DNA of 64,000 nt from Morchella semilibera (Eukaryota; Ascomycota; Pezizomycetes; Pezizales; Morchellaceae): contig WBVU01000005.1 in assembly GCA_009192285.1 (NCBI GenBank), forward strand, positions 1,496,768-1,560,767. Direction: 5' to 3'. Made by a program: the position numbers and the translations under genes. The notes below the pieces were generated by a model, which saw nothing but the letters and a program-made list of their open reading frames with translations, ran no database searches and was not told where the DNA came from. Positions 22,185-33,860 of this stretch are shown here, in pieces (position 1 is the first letter of the stretch; every line of letters begins with the position of its first letter).

Positions 22185-23477
22185 TCGCATTATTTCAAAG
22201 TTGAGGACCGTCTATAGCTACATGTAGTATGCTGTGGCTTTGATATAACCCGCAGGCCCTACGGGTAAGGTGAGATCTCGTTATTCATGGATACAGATGT
22301 TCCACCAGACATTGAATTTTTAGAATGAAAAGACATAGAACGCAGTTTGGGGATAAATAGCAGCTGCATAACACCACAATCTATGAGGCTGGTCTTAGAC
22401 GCCCTCAACTCTCTTCCGCCTTTACGTTCATATGCTGCAAGAAATATAGGGTTAGGGTTGTTATTGGTCCTATACCTTAAGGGATGATTTTTTTTAATTA
22501 CATGTAGTGACCACTGATTGATGACGTACTTCAAAGTCAAGAATTTGGTTTAGCATCCTTTCGTGCCACTTGTTATTGGTTCGATTCGGTGATGGACAGA
22601 ATGGCTGCCGGGGGCGCTACATAGAAATTGAATGGATGGCCCCCCTGGTTAGTAAAGTGATGTTCACCGGCGTGGCATTCCGCTATCGGTGATAGTAGTG
22701 GTGGGCCTTAAAACAGTCCCGACGCCAGCCGCCACAGGGTAAGTCAATACCTCTGTATATGTTTGGCGCACCCACCTTTTGCCGGAAAAGCATCCCTTGG
22801 TCCTGGAATAACAGTTAGGGTTTCCCCCGGTGTGGCAGTTTACGCTTGAATACTAGGTTTAGGCTACGGAACTGACATTAGGGCTTCGTTCAAAAAGGGG
22901 ATCCCAGGAAAGCTAGTGGATTAGGCTATACGTGATGAGGCCGGTTCAGGAAAGCGTAGCCAGTGCTCTACTTTGACGTAATCTCATCCAGTCCCGCGGA
23001 AGTTGCCGGAGCTAAAATGGGTAAGTGGGGATTGGTATGGGGCGATATTCTAATACTATCCCGTATCAGAGGAGTTTAGGGTTAGGCGAGGATGCAGCGA
23101 GGCTAGGTACCCCTTACTACTAAGGCCATGCGGAGTGGGGTGGGGGAGATTTCTCTAATAATCGCTTCTCAGTACTGTGTACGTTCTGCTTTATGTTCTC
23201 GTAATTGTAGGAAACCTCTACAATTGGTCGCACAATTGAGGTTGTGTAAACCCCTCCGTCATGATCATGCCTATATATAGCACTCTAGATGTTTTCTTGA
23301 TAGTTCAGTTGGATACAGTTATTAACGTATCCTGGGCTGTTTCAACATAACTTTGTGTTTTATTTCCCCTTATTTTATTCGGTCTGAAGAAGATGTTGCG
23401 CTGCCATGCCCATACAGCCGGGTGGCTGCTTAGGCTCTCCCGGAGTGGTTCCTGAACGCATCTTGTCTCAATATTAT

Positions 23478-23665
23478 CCCTTGCACGGGTGAAAGTTGTC
23501 AAATTCATGGCCTGGACCGTGCACCACTTAGCGGAGGAATGATATTGCTTGTTACGGGAAATAGCAACTGAACCAAGCGGGACCCCCGAAGTGTTTACCA
23601 CACTAGGTTAATTTTCGCTGAAAGAGGGAGGTGGCGAATTTGACAACTCTCACCCGTGCAAAGGG
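23478..23665. mobile_element. TIR MITE, 188 bp
   Basis: Left end CCCTTGCACGGGTGAAAG followed by TTGTCAAATTC; the right end is its reverse complement with one substitution and one extra base, so the inverted repeats are about 28 bp. The interior is non-coding. A telomere-like tract follows 14 bp to the right. The flanking duplication is unclear, so the superfamily is left open. Confidence 0.75.
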
Positions 23666-23678
23666 TAGATGCCACTTC

Positions 23679-23693
23679 AGGGTTAGGGTTAGG
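23679..23693 (+). repeat. Interstitial telomere-like repeat
   Basis: AGGGTTAGGGTTAGG, just over two TTAGGG units. It is followed within 25 bp by ATTTATACTTCATACATG, the same neighbour motif seen near the telomere-like tracts at 19082 and 62340. Confidence 0.8.
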
Positions 23694-24493
23694 TCCTTCT
23701 TTATCCATTTATACTTCATACATGCATGCAGCCCCCAGGCTATGGAAACCCCCCCCCCCCCCCCGCGGGAACAGATGAGGGCTAGGTCCTTGGGTTCCTG
23801 CATTGAGTTCCCAGTCTTTTCGTCGAGATATCTACAGGGAGTAGTATTAGTGCCAGTTGACGAGAAAGATAAACTCTACGTCTTGATAATATTAACAATG
23901 CAGTGTCATAATACAAGACCAGAAGGGAACTGGATCTATACTCGCGCGTTAACTAAGTCGTTGCAACCTAACGCTCATTAACGACTGAGTACCTACACCA
24001 TGTAAAAGAGGGTTGATTGCTTCGCAACTCTCCGGTATCTATGTCTTGTCGACTCATCCCTTCCAACGTGAATTACTGGAATATAGTGGGGGGGTGGGGG
24101 GGAATACGAAGTATTTATTTGCAGCGGCTTGTAGTTGTTACGTATTTATAGACCCCTCTCAATACACAAAAGGTTCAAACGCTGTCGCCTGAATCTTCAT
24201 CACATGTTGCTATTGATCGGAGGTTGGTATCGATCCGGCATTCCCCAACCTCCCATTTCCCTGTGGATGCAAGTAATCAACGCTCATGATTCCAAGTCGC
24301 ACTTGAATCTTCCTGCGACGGCTATCACAGCAGGAACAAATGCCGGACATGTGAAATTTCATACTCATGCTTGTATCTCCCCGAGCTAAGAGAAGGGGCT
24401 CCGCGAGGTAAATTGTAAACTTCTTGGCCAGCCGGATGTGTGGAAGCCCAGTACTAGTATGAATAATAATCACAAACTGGCGTCGGATAAATT

Positions 24494-24623
24494 GTTTACC
24501 ACCATAAGAACCAAAAAATGCAGTTGCCAGGGCAAGGATAATTTGTATGGATTGGCGATGATCTGTCCTGCAAGTCATCCCTGTTTCGGTCACTTGCATT
24601 TTCTGGTTCTTTTCGTGGTCAAC
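24494..24623. mobile_element. TIR MITE, family M3, copy 2 (130 bp)
   Basis: Left end GTTTACCACCATAAGAACCA and right end, read as reverse complement, GTTGACCACGAAAAGAACCA. The body is alignable along its length with 22061-22184 (TGTTTCGGTCACTTGCATTT against TGTTTCAGTCACTTGAATTT). It is a second member of the same small family, 2.4 kb away. Confidence 0.7.
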
Positions 24624-27600
24624 GAGTAAAGATTCTCCTCAAGCAGGTCGGAGGACAGGATCTTGCTTGCATTACAGGATACACAGATTACCCGGAGTAT
24701 TGATCTAGCACATACTACCGGAAACGCAGAATCGGCACTCTCCCAAGGTTGATAATGTAGGTAGCATTATGCTTTGGGCCCTTAAGCACCACTAGCAACC
24801 AATGTAGCCCCCCCTGTAGGTTCTTCGAATTGATCATCTTCGTGTATCTCCATTCAGCCTCGATTAGATCGAGATATTTCCTGCCAATGGATGGCTGACT
24901 TACCTGGGACTTACATCCAACTATCACCGCATGATTTATTTGCTAACCAAGGGAGTTAAGCATGTTCGCATAGTGCCTGAGCAACCAACTTCTTCGGAGG
25001 ACTTATGCAGTTCAAAGAATACGCCACCTTATATATACCCATCCATGTTGAGGTTTAACCTTTGTGAGAGAACCATGATGTAATCCTAATTTAGCCATCT
25101 GTGAAACCCTAACCCTGCCACAGGGCAACATCTTTTTATTCACTCTCGGAGAGTGTGGATAATTGGCTCCAGAAGCTGGGGATGCACATACGTAATGACG
25201 GCGGAGAGAGATTAGTCATGAGATTTCGTAAAGGACCGGAGACCCTTTCCATCTTCATTATGCTTTATCTTTCCTTTCTTTTTGATAGGGGCTGGTAGAG
25301 GGATATTCTGAGGAGAGAGCTATTTGGTCCTTTCTTACCCGAGGGTTGCATAGAATTAATGGTGTAAATAATGAGACTCGCGAAATTGACCTCGGGGTTA
25401 AAAGCCGTCCAGTACTTGCTCTCCGGCGGGGTTGTAGGGTGTTCTGTTCCTTTTTCTTCCGGTTTAAATGTTGGCGGCGAGTACAGTACAGACTCGGCGA
25501 GCGGATCGCCCCCACTCTACCTTGAGTTGCTTGGTTGGTTGGTGCCTCATACATATAGGCAAACCTAAAGTTATTATAAATACTTACCCGAATCCACTGA
25601 GGCAGTGCAGAAATTTATAATTTGGTTCGAGAGCTATCTCGTCCATGATCCTATTGCTTCCCATGAATACTAGTACTGCAATCCAGACCCTCACAGAGAT
25701 GGAGTACCATCAGCTCGTAATAGCCCAAGCTGGCACGTTATGAATAGGATATTGGTGGCTCCGAGCGGTCTCCCAGCACCCATCCCTATGAGACTAGGCC
25801 GCTAGGCTAACCAGTTTCGCTAGGCCGACTGTATCAAGACCATCAGATTGACAGTCAATTTGATTGGTCTTTCCCGCCTGGTGTCCGGCATTAGCGATGG
25901 GGCACCAGAAGACCCAAAACTTCGAGGTCTAATACTTAAGGAAACAACTCGCAGGTAATTGTGTAGTTCCAGGATGCTGACGTTTGATATACGGCACATG
26001 GTAAGGTCTCTGCGGATTTAGCAATCCCTGCTAGTGCTTGGGAGGATGTTATCATGTTGCTTATGGCTACTGTCTAGGATACATGTCATACTCGAGCTTC
26101 GGGACACGCTAATAGTCAAGCTTGAGGATATAGTAGCTAGGTTTAATGACACATCTACTCGAGTTATCTGTGTGGGGATTAGATGCTGGCCGCCGTATGT
26201 ATATATCTACTTTGGAATGGGTATAGCCAAAAGTGATCAAAATGTGATAAGGGAGATAAATGTATTCACCGCCACATTCACCTATCAGATTCTGACCGAT
26301 CACCTCCCTTGAACAGCTAGTACAAGGTTTGCTCATCTCTCATGAACTGAACTACAGGCGCGCCATTCACCTACAATAATATTCTAAACGAACAGATAAG
26401 GATAGGGCTTAGTCCGACTATAAAACATCCACAATCGATATTTTATACCTGTCACTCTACCAGCAATGACTATACACTTCGCATAATCTCACCTAGCACG
26501 TGTTATTAAGTGGCAGACCCTAGTGGTTCGGTTTGCGCACAGGAAATATCTGGAGATGTGCTTGCTTTCAATAAGAGGAAGCTGTTCATACCAGGTATTG
26601 ATTTCTTTATGTCATTTATGTATGTAACCTGGACGTTATAAGAGCTAGAGGGTTCATACCAGGTAGATTACAAAAGAGATGCCCATAATCATTATTCTCC
26701 TCTCTAGTCGGTCTAGATAGCATTAATATATCTTGATTTACCCCTGTCTCAATTCAGTAGCTTGATGTTTATCATTGCATTGAAAGTCCTTCCGGTGGTC
26801 CGGGAATTCCCAAAAAGCAGTTCTGTTTGCTGCTCCGGCGGCTGTACCCCACCTAATACACAAATTGATAGGCTGAAAACTAGGACAAGAGATTACAAGC
26901 ATTTACATTAAAAGGGCTTGATCCCTAAGTGGATTGAGCCTGGATCACTATGATTATATATCCAGGAGTTGCTAATTACACACATGCAAGCTATATCTAG
27001 CGTGATCCTATATAGTTAATTCTCGTTATCCGCTGTGATAGCAAGTGAAGTTAGTATCCTGCTCTTGTGATACTTATCACTGTATGGAGGCATGCGCTCT
27101 GTCTAGGCGATGGGTCCGCCGCGAGTCTCCCGAACTCTAAGTATAAATATCGGTAAATTGCGATACCTAGATGTTATATATATTTTCGTTGAGTGTATAT
27201 AACACCTACCGATGAAAGATAGGAGCTTCGGGATAATCTTATACCTAACTTTCCCCTGCCATAACTAACTAGAAAACGGGATATCTATTCTTTACCACCA
27301 CCCATATGGTAGAGATCCTTACGTCCACATGAATTGGATTGGGCGGCAGGGTTCATGGGGGAATGCACTAGGTCTCAACCGTGAGTAATAAGTATGTAAC
27401 TTAGAATCGCTAAGGCGGCGCACCCGCTGAAAGAACTTGGGGATTAGTGTCACCTGTAAAGGCTATCCTAATATAGCTTTTAACAATCTCACCAGTTGCT
27501 CCATACAGGTGGTAAGTATGCCTAAACAATGAACACCCAGGGCGTGACTTGGACATAAGTAGAACCTAGTATACAATACAACGTCTCTGTTTAAACTAGA

Positions 27601-27675
27601 TGACCACTCCTCGACATAGCTCTCAGTCAACTGCGGAACAACCGTTCTAAAACAATAATGATATCTCGTCGCCCT

Positions 27676-27924
27676 TCAAAGTATCAAAATGCGTTGAGCG
27701 CACTTCAACTGTTTCTCAAGGCACCATACAACCGCTCTTTTGTAGGCGTATCCCATGGTAAAATATAATACTTCCACTGGCCCCGCCAACAGCCTCTTTT
27801 GAAGCCTCGAAGAGTTATAATTATTTGGCTCAAAGCTCCCAACCCTTCCGAACGAGTTCCACAAGCCCAATTCTAGCAATGAGAGGCCAACGTTATAGAT
27901 ATCGTTTTGCAGACTATAACTCAT
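27676..27924 (-). pseudogene. Fragment of a fungal protein-kinase-like domain
   Basis: The 82-codon frame begins MSYSLQNDIYNVGLSLLELG and continues LWNSF. This matches the D-[IV]-Y-S-[LV]-G-[VL]-x-LLE-IGLW segment (kinase subdomain IX area) of fungal kinase-like domains that are often attached to HeLo or other incompatibility domains (family knowledge). No ATP-binding or catalytic-loop part is seen upstream; the preceding 200 bp give no matching kinase frame. It is most likely a truncated relic. The ATG at 27924 is probably fortuitous. Confidence 0.5.
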
Positions 27925-28377
27925 TTGCTCCTTTCCTCAACGGAGGTTGTAACCGGCTCCTGTAACTCACCAAACGTTTTCAACTGTTTAAGTGTTCGAG
28001 TAGCTAGTGTTACTTTACACCCAGTAGCAGGCTTAGGTCCTGGGCGTAAGAAACATTCGCAAATCCCTCCCACAGATCAGTAGGAAGTGATTGACTAGAA
28101 TACAACATGACCCAGGGAAGTCTACGACCGCAGTTTTTGAGATTTTCCCCTAACCCCGTAGCAATAGTAGATCAGTACATAGTTGGAAGACCCACAATGC
28201 AGCGAACAGTTTCCCAGATGTTTATCCGGGAGGCGATCACATACGGCGACAGGAATGACCCAAGAAAAAAGCAGTTATGTAGTGCACAGATATTTCTCCA
28301 TACAGTTTTGACACCCCTGTTTTTCCATTGATCACTCCTATCGCTGTAACTCTCATGCATAGGGGATCTCGCAAATG

Positions 28378-29124
28378 GACCCTATGCGCTGGATGCATCC
28401 AGCTTCCTTGTCCCTTTGCGTTATATGGATTTCGAAGGTAAGATAGAATCAGACGTTGCTTGCCACCGATCAGCATTACCCACCATTTTGTGAGAAGAAA
28501 TTCAACCACAGATTAAGGGCCCGTTTGGACAACCCAATAATCATTATTGGCGATAATCCGATGGATTATCGACCTTTGGATTCTCACAATAATCTAGGCT
28601 GTTCGTGCGGTTGCATTTGGAGCTCCCGATTATGATTATCCCAATAATCCGCCAAGAAATTAATGACCTCCGGAGGTGATTATTCCCACAACACAGATAT
28701 CCTGGAAGCCTAATGCTATTTCAACGTTATCTAGATGTTTAGATTATCCGCTGATTATGATTAATATGATTACCATTTTCGCTTTCTGATAATCCAAACC
28801 GCCCAACCACCCAAAGAAATAATCTAAGCTTGTCCAAACGGGCCCTAAATAATATCCTTCTACCACCAACACCTGGGCCCAGTGATTGAGAATTTGATAG
28901 AGGGTGTAGTTACATCTCAATTTTGCTATGACAGAACCCTGTAAAAAGAAAAAAAAAAGGGGGGCCATCACTTGGTTATTTTACAAAGAATAGAAGTAGT
29001 GGAGGAGGACTAATTAGGCGATTAGCCAGCTCCCTGGGAGTCAAATGCAATGCTGGATCTATAATTCCTTGGCTAATTAATACCAAGTCTGCCAAAAGTC
29101 TCCGGATCCATCAGCGTAAAGGTC
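28378..29124. mobile_element. TA-flanked TIR element, copy 2, carrying a nested MITE
   Basis: Second copy of the element at 6376-6783. The left end GACCCTATGCGCTGGATGCA and the right end CATCAGCGTAAAGGTC match its termini. Without the 329-bp insertion and one target copy it would be about 415 bp, close to copy 1. Divergence between the copies is visible throughout, with many single differences, so the pair is old. The left TA has become TG; the right TA is kept. Confidence 0.8.
28517..28845. mobile_element. PIF/Harbinger (Tourist-like) MITE, 329 bp, nested insertion
   Basis: Termini GGGCCCGTTTGGACAA and TTGTCCAAACGGGCCC are perfect inverted repeats, flanked by TAA on both sides. The interior is rich in AATAATC words and holds the palindrome GACCTCCGGAGGTGATTATT. 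The host copy at 6376-6783 has the empty site ATTAAATAAT where this copy reads ATTAA, element, TAAATAAT. That proves both the element ends and the 3-bp target duplication. Confidence 0.92.
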
Positions 29125-29399
29125 TAATTTCTCAAATGCATGGGACATAGGACCAGACGGTCTGGACTTAGAGTGGGGCTTGGTAGGTAGTCATACAAAC
29201 CCCAGCGTTTCTGAAATAATCATAATAACACTAGCGCCTATATTGTATAAGTAGCTATATAAAGAATTCATGAGAAGTCTACTTGCCCCCTCTCGCGCGC
29301 CATACATAGTCGGAACGTACAAGCAACGAGGAGATACCCCAAATCACGAATCTATCAATTAGCGAGAGATAATAGGGCGTATTGGCCAACAACTTCTGA

Positions 29400-29570
29400 G
29401 TCTAAATATTTGCAGGTTTTTGGTGTGGATAGCCCGCCAAGAGCTCGAAATATGAACTCAAAATCTGAAAATATGAGTGTGGCCGTAATACTAAAAACAT
29501 TGCGCTATTCCGCTAAGGAAAACGATATTTGCATGATATGCAAGGGTGTTTTGTCATTCCCGCTCGACAG
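29400..29570 (+). repeat. Dispersed repeat R1, copy 1
   Basis: Shares CTAAATATT, then GGTTTTTGGTGTGGATAGCC, then CGCCAAGAGCT, with sequences near 33448-33500 and 45877-45930. The three copies then diverge. In the other two copies the segment starts CTTGG(C/T)GG and ends CC(G)(C/T)CAAG, giving a hairpin. The class is unknown. Confidence 0.55.
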
Positions 29571-29834
29571 TCTCATTTACATACATTGTCTGGCCGACAC
29601 TTCTATCATAGTTGACGGAAAAATACTAGTTGCGCAAGCGGATATATTTCCTGTTGTGGGCCCGCGACGCATGACGTTGCTTCCCGCAGTGTCTGCATAA
29701 TGAAAATGGGATGCCTGAAACGATCGCCATAGACATTTGTGCAGAGCCTCAGGCCCGCCGCCACGCAGAAAACATTTATCAATAAGAGGGGAGGACTCAC
29801 CGCTTAACAGACTCCATCTCCCAAGCTTTTCACA

Positions 29835-31246
29835 ATGACAGCAACACGCCGATTAACCACTACTAAGGTCCGTGGCGTCGCCAAGGGAAATTCCTTTGAT
29901 GGGACACCAGTCCCCGCAAAGCTCGATACTGCTGTCATAAATCGTATCTATGTTAGTTACGGCGCTTATGTTACGGCGCTGGAGGTAAACATTCTCAATA
30001 TGAACCCGGCAGTACTAGAAGAACAGCTCTAACATGCCATAGGTCTATTATGAAAAGAACAATGTAGCAAGCGTGACTCATGGGACTCCCAGCGGAAACA
30101 GGCAAGAGATTGCTTTAAAACCCTCCGAGCTCATTACCGCCATCGAAGGTAGTTGGGAAGGTGGCATGATCAGCCACCTTACTTTCACTACGACTAGGCG
30201 TAAGTGATTTCCACCTATATTTTAGGGAACCGCTAACAATTCTATTTAGGAACGTTTGGCCCTTTCGGGGAAAGAAAGGGGGAATTCTTTCACTGGGATA
30301 GTGGCGCTAAGGTTCCGCCCGACGTTGCCCCTCGTATGGGCCTGCTGGCATTTCGTGGGACATGGTGAGTCTCAGTTCTGGGTTTACCGCGTTACTAGCA
30401 CAAGCACTAAAATAGCTCATATAGGAGCGGACATATCACTTCACTCCAAGCTACCTTCGCAGAACTTGCCCCAAATCCACACAGTACGCTCAAATTCGAA
30501 AATCTACCGACCATCACTAATGCGACGACTCCATCCAGTGTATCCTCTCTCCAAAGCTATGCAGTGTAAGCAATATCTATGGCACGTTGGCCTATATATA
30601 CAAAGCCAATTAACAGCTAGTTTCATTGTATAGACATCTCATGAGCCCGGTAATTACTCTTCACGCAGGCCCAGAGCCTATAGAACTACACGTCCATGAA
30701 TATATCCTTTGCCGCCTTCCCTTCTTCCGAGCAGCTCTCAAAGGGGACTTCAAGGAGGCCACCGAGAAGGTGGTGAAGCTGCCCGAAGACGGCGCAACGT
30801 CTGTTACAGCTTTAATTGAGTTTTTATCCTCAGGAGGTTACACGTATGCCTATAACCCGGATAAAACCGGGTTCCGCGATGGAAAATCCCCCGTTCCCAT
30901 TGCAGACATAGCCCAAGGGCTATTCCACGTTAACGTGTACGCAACCGCCTCAAAGTATGACTGCCCAAAGCTCGTCGATGAGGCTATCAACAATTTCCGT
31001 GTAGTACTCGCAGAGCTTGAGGGGATCGATATTCTTCGATTGTGGCAAGCAGCATACGCGGTAGGGCTAACGATGTCGGCCTGTGGAATAGATGAGGGCC
31101 TAACGAAATCCAATGATGGGATCATGAAATGGGGCGCAATGCTATCAGAGAATCACCGTGAAGAAATGGAGAAGATCATGAGCGACTACCCTGCTTTGGC
31201 TTGTGATTTGCTTGGATTTTCAAACACTAGCGATAGTGAAACTTGA
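29835..31246 (+). CDS. Jacalin-like lectin domain fused to BTB/POZ domain, 394 aa
   Basis: Proposed exons: 29835-29984, 30043-30199, 30250-30364, 30416-30565 and 30634-31246. Introns are 58, 50, 51 and 68 bp, all GT-AG; the total of 1185 bp is exactly 395 codons. Residues about 10-160 show the jacalin beta-prism pattern: GNSFDGTPV near the start, INRIYVSYGAYVTALEVYYE, VTHGTPSGNRQEIAL, LITAIEGSWEGG, TFGPFGERKG and finally SGHITSLQATF. A linker (about 161-190) leads into a BTB domain with SPVITLHAGPEPIELHVHEY and PFFRAALKGDFKEATEKVVK. The last intron has a canonical GTAAGC donor and keeps frame, which favours one fused protein. The alternative is two adjacent genes: a lectin ending at 30569 and a BTB protein starting at ATG 30641. 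Expected role, by family: sugar binding plus BTB-mediated dimerisation or CUL3 adaptor binding. No signal peptide is seen, so it is probably cytosolic. Confidence 0.75.
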
Positions 31247-31499
31247 GAACAATCAAGGGCTTTATGGGCCTAGATCTCTGCAAAATGTATCTAGAGAGCA
31301 GCTGAAAATCATGTGTTTGTTAATTAAAGCAGGTTCACTCGGTTGGGTGGACGCTAATGGGTCTTTGAAAAGTGACTACAAAAGGTGATGGGCCATCCAT
31401 GTATCGGCAGAATCCAAGCCTGATCGGGACTGGCGCGCGTCGAAAACGTCATTCTTGGCACCGTTTCCGGTTCTCAAGAATCCCCACGCCGCCACACCT

Positions 31500-31775
31500 C
31501 TCCACCCCTATCCCCACCTCCAACTCCATCACGTCTATTTAGTCTACTAATTCACGCCCAAATTGACACCTAGAACCACCCAAAACCACGCCCAGGACTC
31601 GCCCAAATAGACACCCCCGAACCAACGCCTCGGACACGCCCTCCTAGGACACCCCCGAATCAATGGCTAGGACACGCCCAGGGCGACGTCTATCCTAAAT
31701 CGCATCTTGGGACACACCCAAAATGACGCCTAGGACAGGCTCAAATCGACGCACCAGACTCACGACGACTTCTAC
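31500..31775. repeat. C/A-rich degenerate minisatellite
   Basis: Words such as GACGCCTAGGACA, GGACACGCCC and GACACCCCCGAA recur about every 18-25 bp over some 270 bp. The plus strand is strongly poor in T relative to C and A. It is non-coding and lies between the lectin-BTB gene and a foldback element. Confidence 0.65.
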
Positions 31776-31822
31776 AGGTAGGGACGTGAGCACGCGGGTA
31801 GGCGTGCGTGCGGATAGGCACT

Positions 31823-31918
31823 TATGTACTTCGGGTGTAGGGGTAAGTGAGAGGACACCCTTCATGCAACCATGGCAGAGTGGTGTCCTCTCACCTACCC
31901 CTACACCCAAAGTACATA
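31823..31918. mobile_element. Foldback MITE family F1, copy 1 (96 bp)
   Basis: The left arm TATGTACTTCGGGTGTAGGG extends to GTAAGTGAGAGGACACC, and the right arm is its near-perfect reverse complement, with a loop of about 22 bp. The same arm core, GTACT(A/T)CGG(G)TGT followed by GGGTAAGT, occurs at 47520-47610 and 57284-57372. The ends sit on TA, consistent with a mariner-type target. Confidence 0.85.
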
Positions 31919-31925
31919 GATTCAT

Positions 31926-33860
31926 ATTGCATTATATAGAAATGAGAAGTGACGGTCTCGTCGCCCAGCGCGAGGTACCGTTAACCCCCCAAAATTGTCC
32001 AATCGTCAATGTGGTGTCTATCTACCAGCCAAAGGGGCGTCTAAAGTTCCATGACTGCTCGTCTGGCGGGTCGCCCCACTTGGCCGTAGAACACCGGCAT
32101 CAGGCTCATCGGCTGTCAGTACTATGTAGCGGTATTTCTTTTTTTTTTTGAGTATATCGCGTTCTTTTTGCACACCCTTACTCTCAATCTACTGAGAAAT
32201 TCATATCTATGTGAAAGTAGATACATGCCAGCGTCAACCACCCTCTGACGGGTAGTTACCCTAACCCTTGTGAAAAAACTTTGTGACGGAATTAAACCTG
32301 CATTAGAGGAAGAATACTATACCAAATGCCATATCCTTCCGGTGCTGCTAGCATATTGAGTATATTATTGTCATAGCTGTAAGGAAGGATGTATGCAATT
32401 GATAAACGAAAAAGGAGAAAAACGGGAATACAGTACTGATCTCACCCTCACTCTCGGTACTGTAATACCTGGCACATCAAGTATACTATACATAAGTATA
32501 TTAGGCAAAGCCTAACTCTATTTTGATTGAACGAGGAGGGCGAGTCTGCCCCTCCCCTCACCATGAACCTTACATTAATATCCCGTATACCCCACCTTAT
32601 GACACGTCTTGTCCTCCGAGCCCTCAGCATGTGGATAATAGGTGCTCTGGGGGTCTTGAAATGTAGTAGCTTTATTCAAGGAGACCAGCAGACCTCCGCT
32701 TGAACACGATTTGATGTCGAGTGATATTCCATGACTCAGCCATGGCACAGGGTTCTTGGCGCCCGGGGGATTTACGTGCTATAAATCCAACTTGAAGAAT
32801 AGCCATAGTTCTAGAGCGAAATTGCCTAGATCCGTAGGCAAGGCGACTAGTCGAAACCGTGTGGAAACCTTACGTACCCGGTAATTTGATGAGTATGAAA
32901 GCCACGGTTCATAAAACAGAAGCCAGCCGGCAGGTTAAGTGAGAAAAATCCCCCATACGCTAGACCAACCCTGAACTAACTAAACCCCCAGCATCGGTGA
33001 TCAGAGCGGGGGTGTCAGTTCCCAAGGGATGTTGCCTTCATCCTTTAGTTCACTGATTATTCATTCCTTGTTTACCCCTCACCCCCATTTTTTTCCTATC
33101 TATTTTTAGACGAAGACAAGTTAATCTAGACCACTAACAGATAAGAAAATACAGCGGGTACGCGCAGAGCTTCCAACAATAGGTTAGGAACTTTTAATGA
33201 CCCCCGGCCTCAGACCAACGCAAACCACAGGACAGTAGGTTTTTTTTTTCTTGGAATCCGAGCCGTGAAGGAAAAGCGGGAGAGCTGCAAGAACTCACGT
33301 CAAGGACAAAACCAGAGGTGAGACCGCCTCTAACAGATTTCGTCCCATCAGAGCGACTTGGCTAATCGGTTTTGAGGTCAAATTTTTCTCGCCAAGGACT
33401 AAATAATTAGATTCAGCGTTTTGGCAACCGACTTTCCTATCCGAATATTTCTTGGCGGCGGTTTTGGCGCGGACAGTCCGCCAAGAGCTAAAATATTTGG
33501 AAATGTGGTGGTAAACTCACAGTTGGGTTTATGAGCAGGGAAGTGCCCTCACGAGGCATCAACCGGAGTAGCTACAGAGAAACAAGCTCCTACGCTCTTT
33601 AGCCCCCCTGACATTGAGTCGCAACATTTCTCCTTGCACAGATTCCATCCGGTGACGCCGTTCGATCTCAGGTTGTGCTACCCGGGCATGCGGTGTTGTG
33701 ACAAGGGGGCTATTCTCGACCTGGTCTTGTAGGTACAGGAGGGTGCACCGCCAAAAAACTATTATGTACCGTTCATTCCGATATCCCGCATCGATTCCTC
33801 ATGCTATGTTACAGTCACACGGTTTCATTATTTCACAAAACGTATATCACATACACCACA
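31926..33860. other. Gene-free interval
   Basis: No gene is supported. It contains the second copy of dispersed repeat R1 near 33448-33500, with the hairpin CTTGGCGG ... CCGCCAAG, and T/A-rich stretches. Confidence 0.5.

Larger units (their letters stand above)
21300..27675. other. Gene-poor interval
   Basis: No gene can be supported over 6.4 kb. Recognisable contents are three small TIR elements (22061, 23478, 24494), telomere-like motifs at 22448, 23679 and 25107, a 14-base C run near 23750 and G runs near 24088. Confidence 0.5.

Noticed and set aside
25741-25835. Minus-strand segment resembling the 3' part of 5S rRNA (GGGATGGGTG...GAGACCGC)
   Set aside because: Only a short stretch is reminiscent; the rest of a 5S gene could not be matched, so chance similarity is more likely.
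30626-30640. BTB protein starting at 30626
   Set aside because: That codon is TTG; the first ATG is 30641, and the upstream codons fit better as exon sequence following an intron acceptor at 30633.
33448-33495. Helitron 3' end suggested by a hairpin followed by CTAA
   Set aside because: The other two copies of the repeat lack a CTRR end, and the hairpin-to-end spacing is too short.
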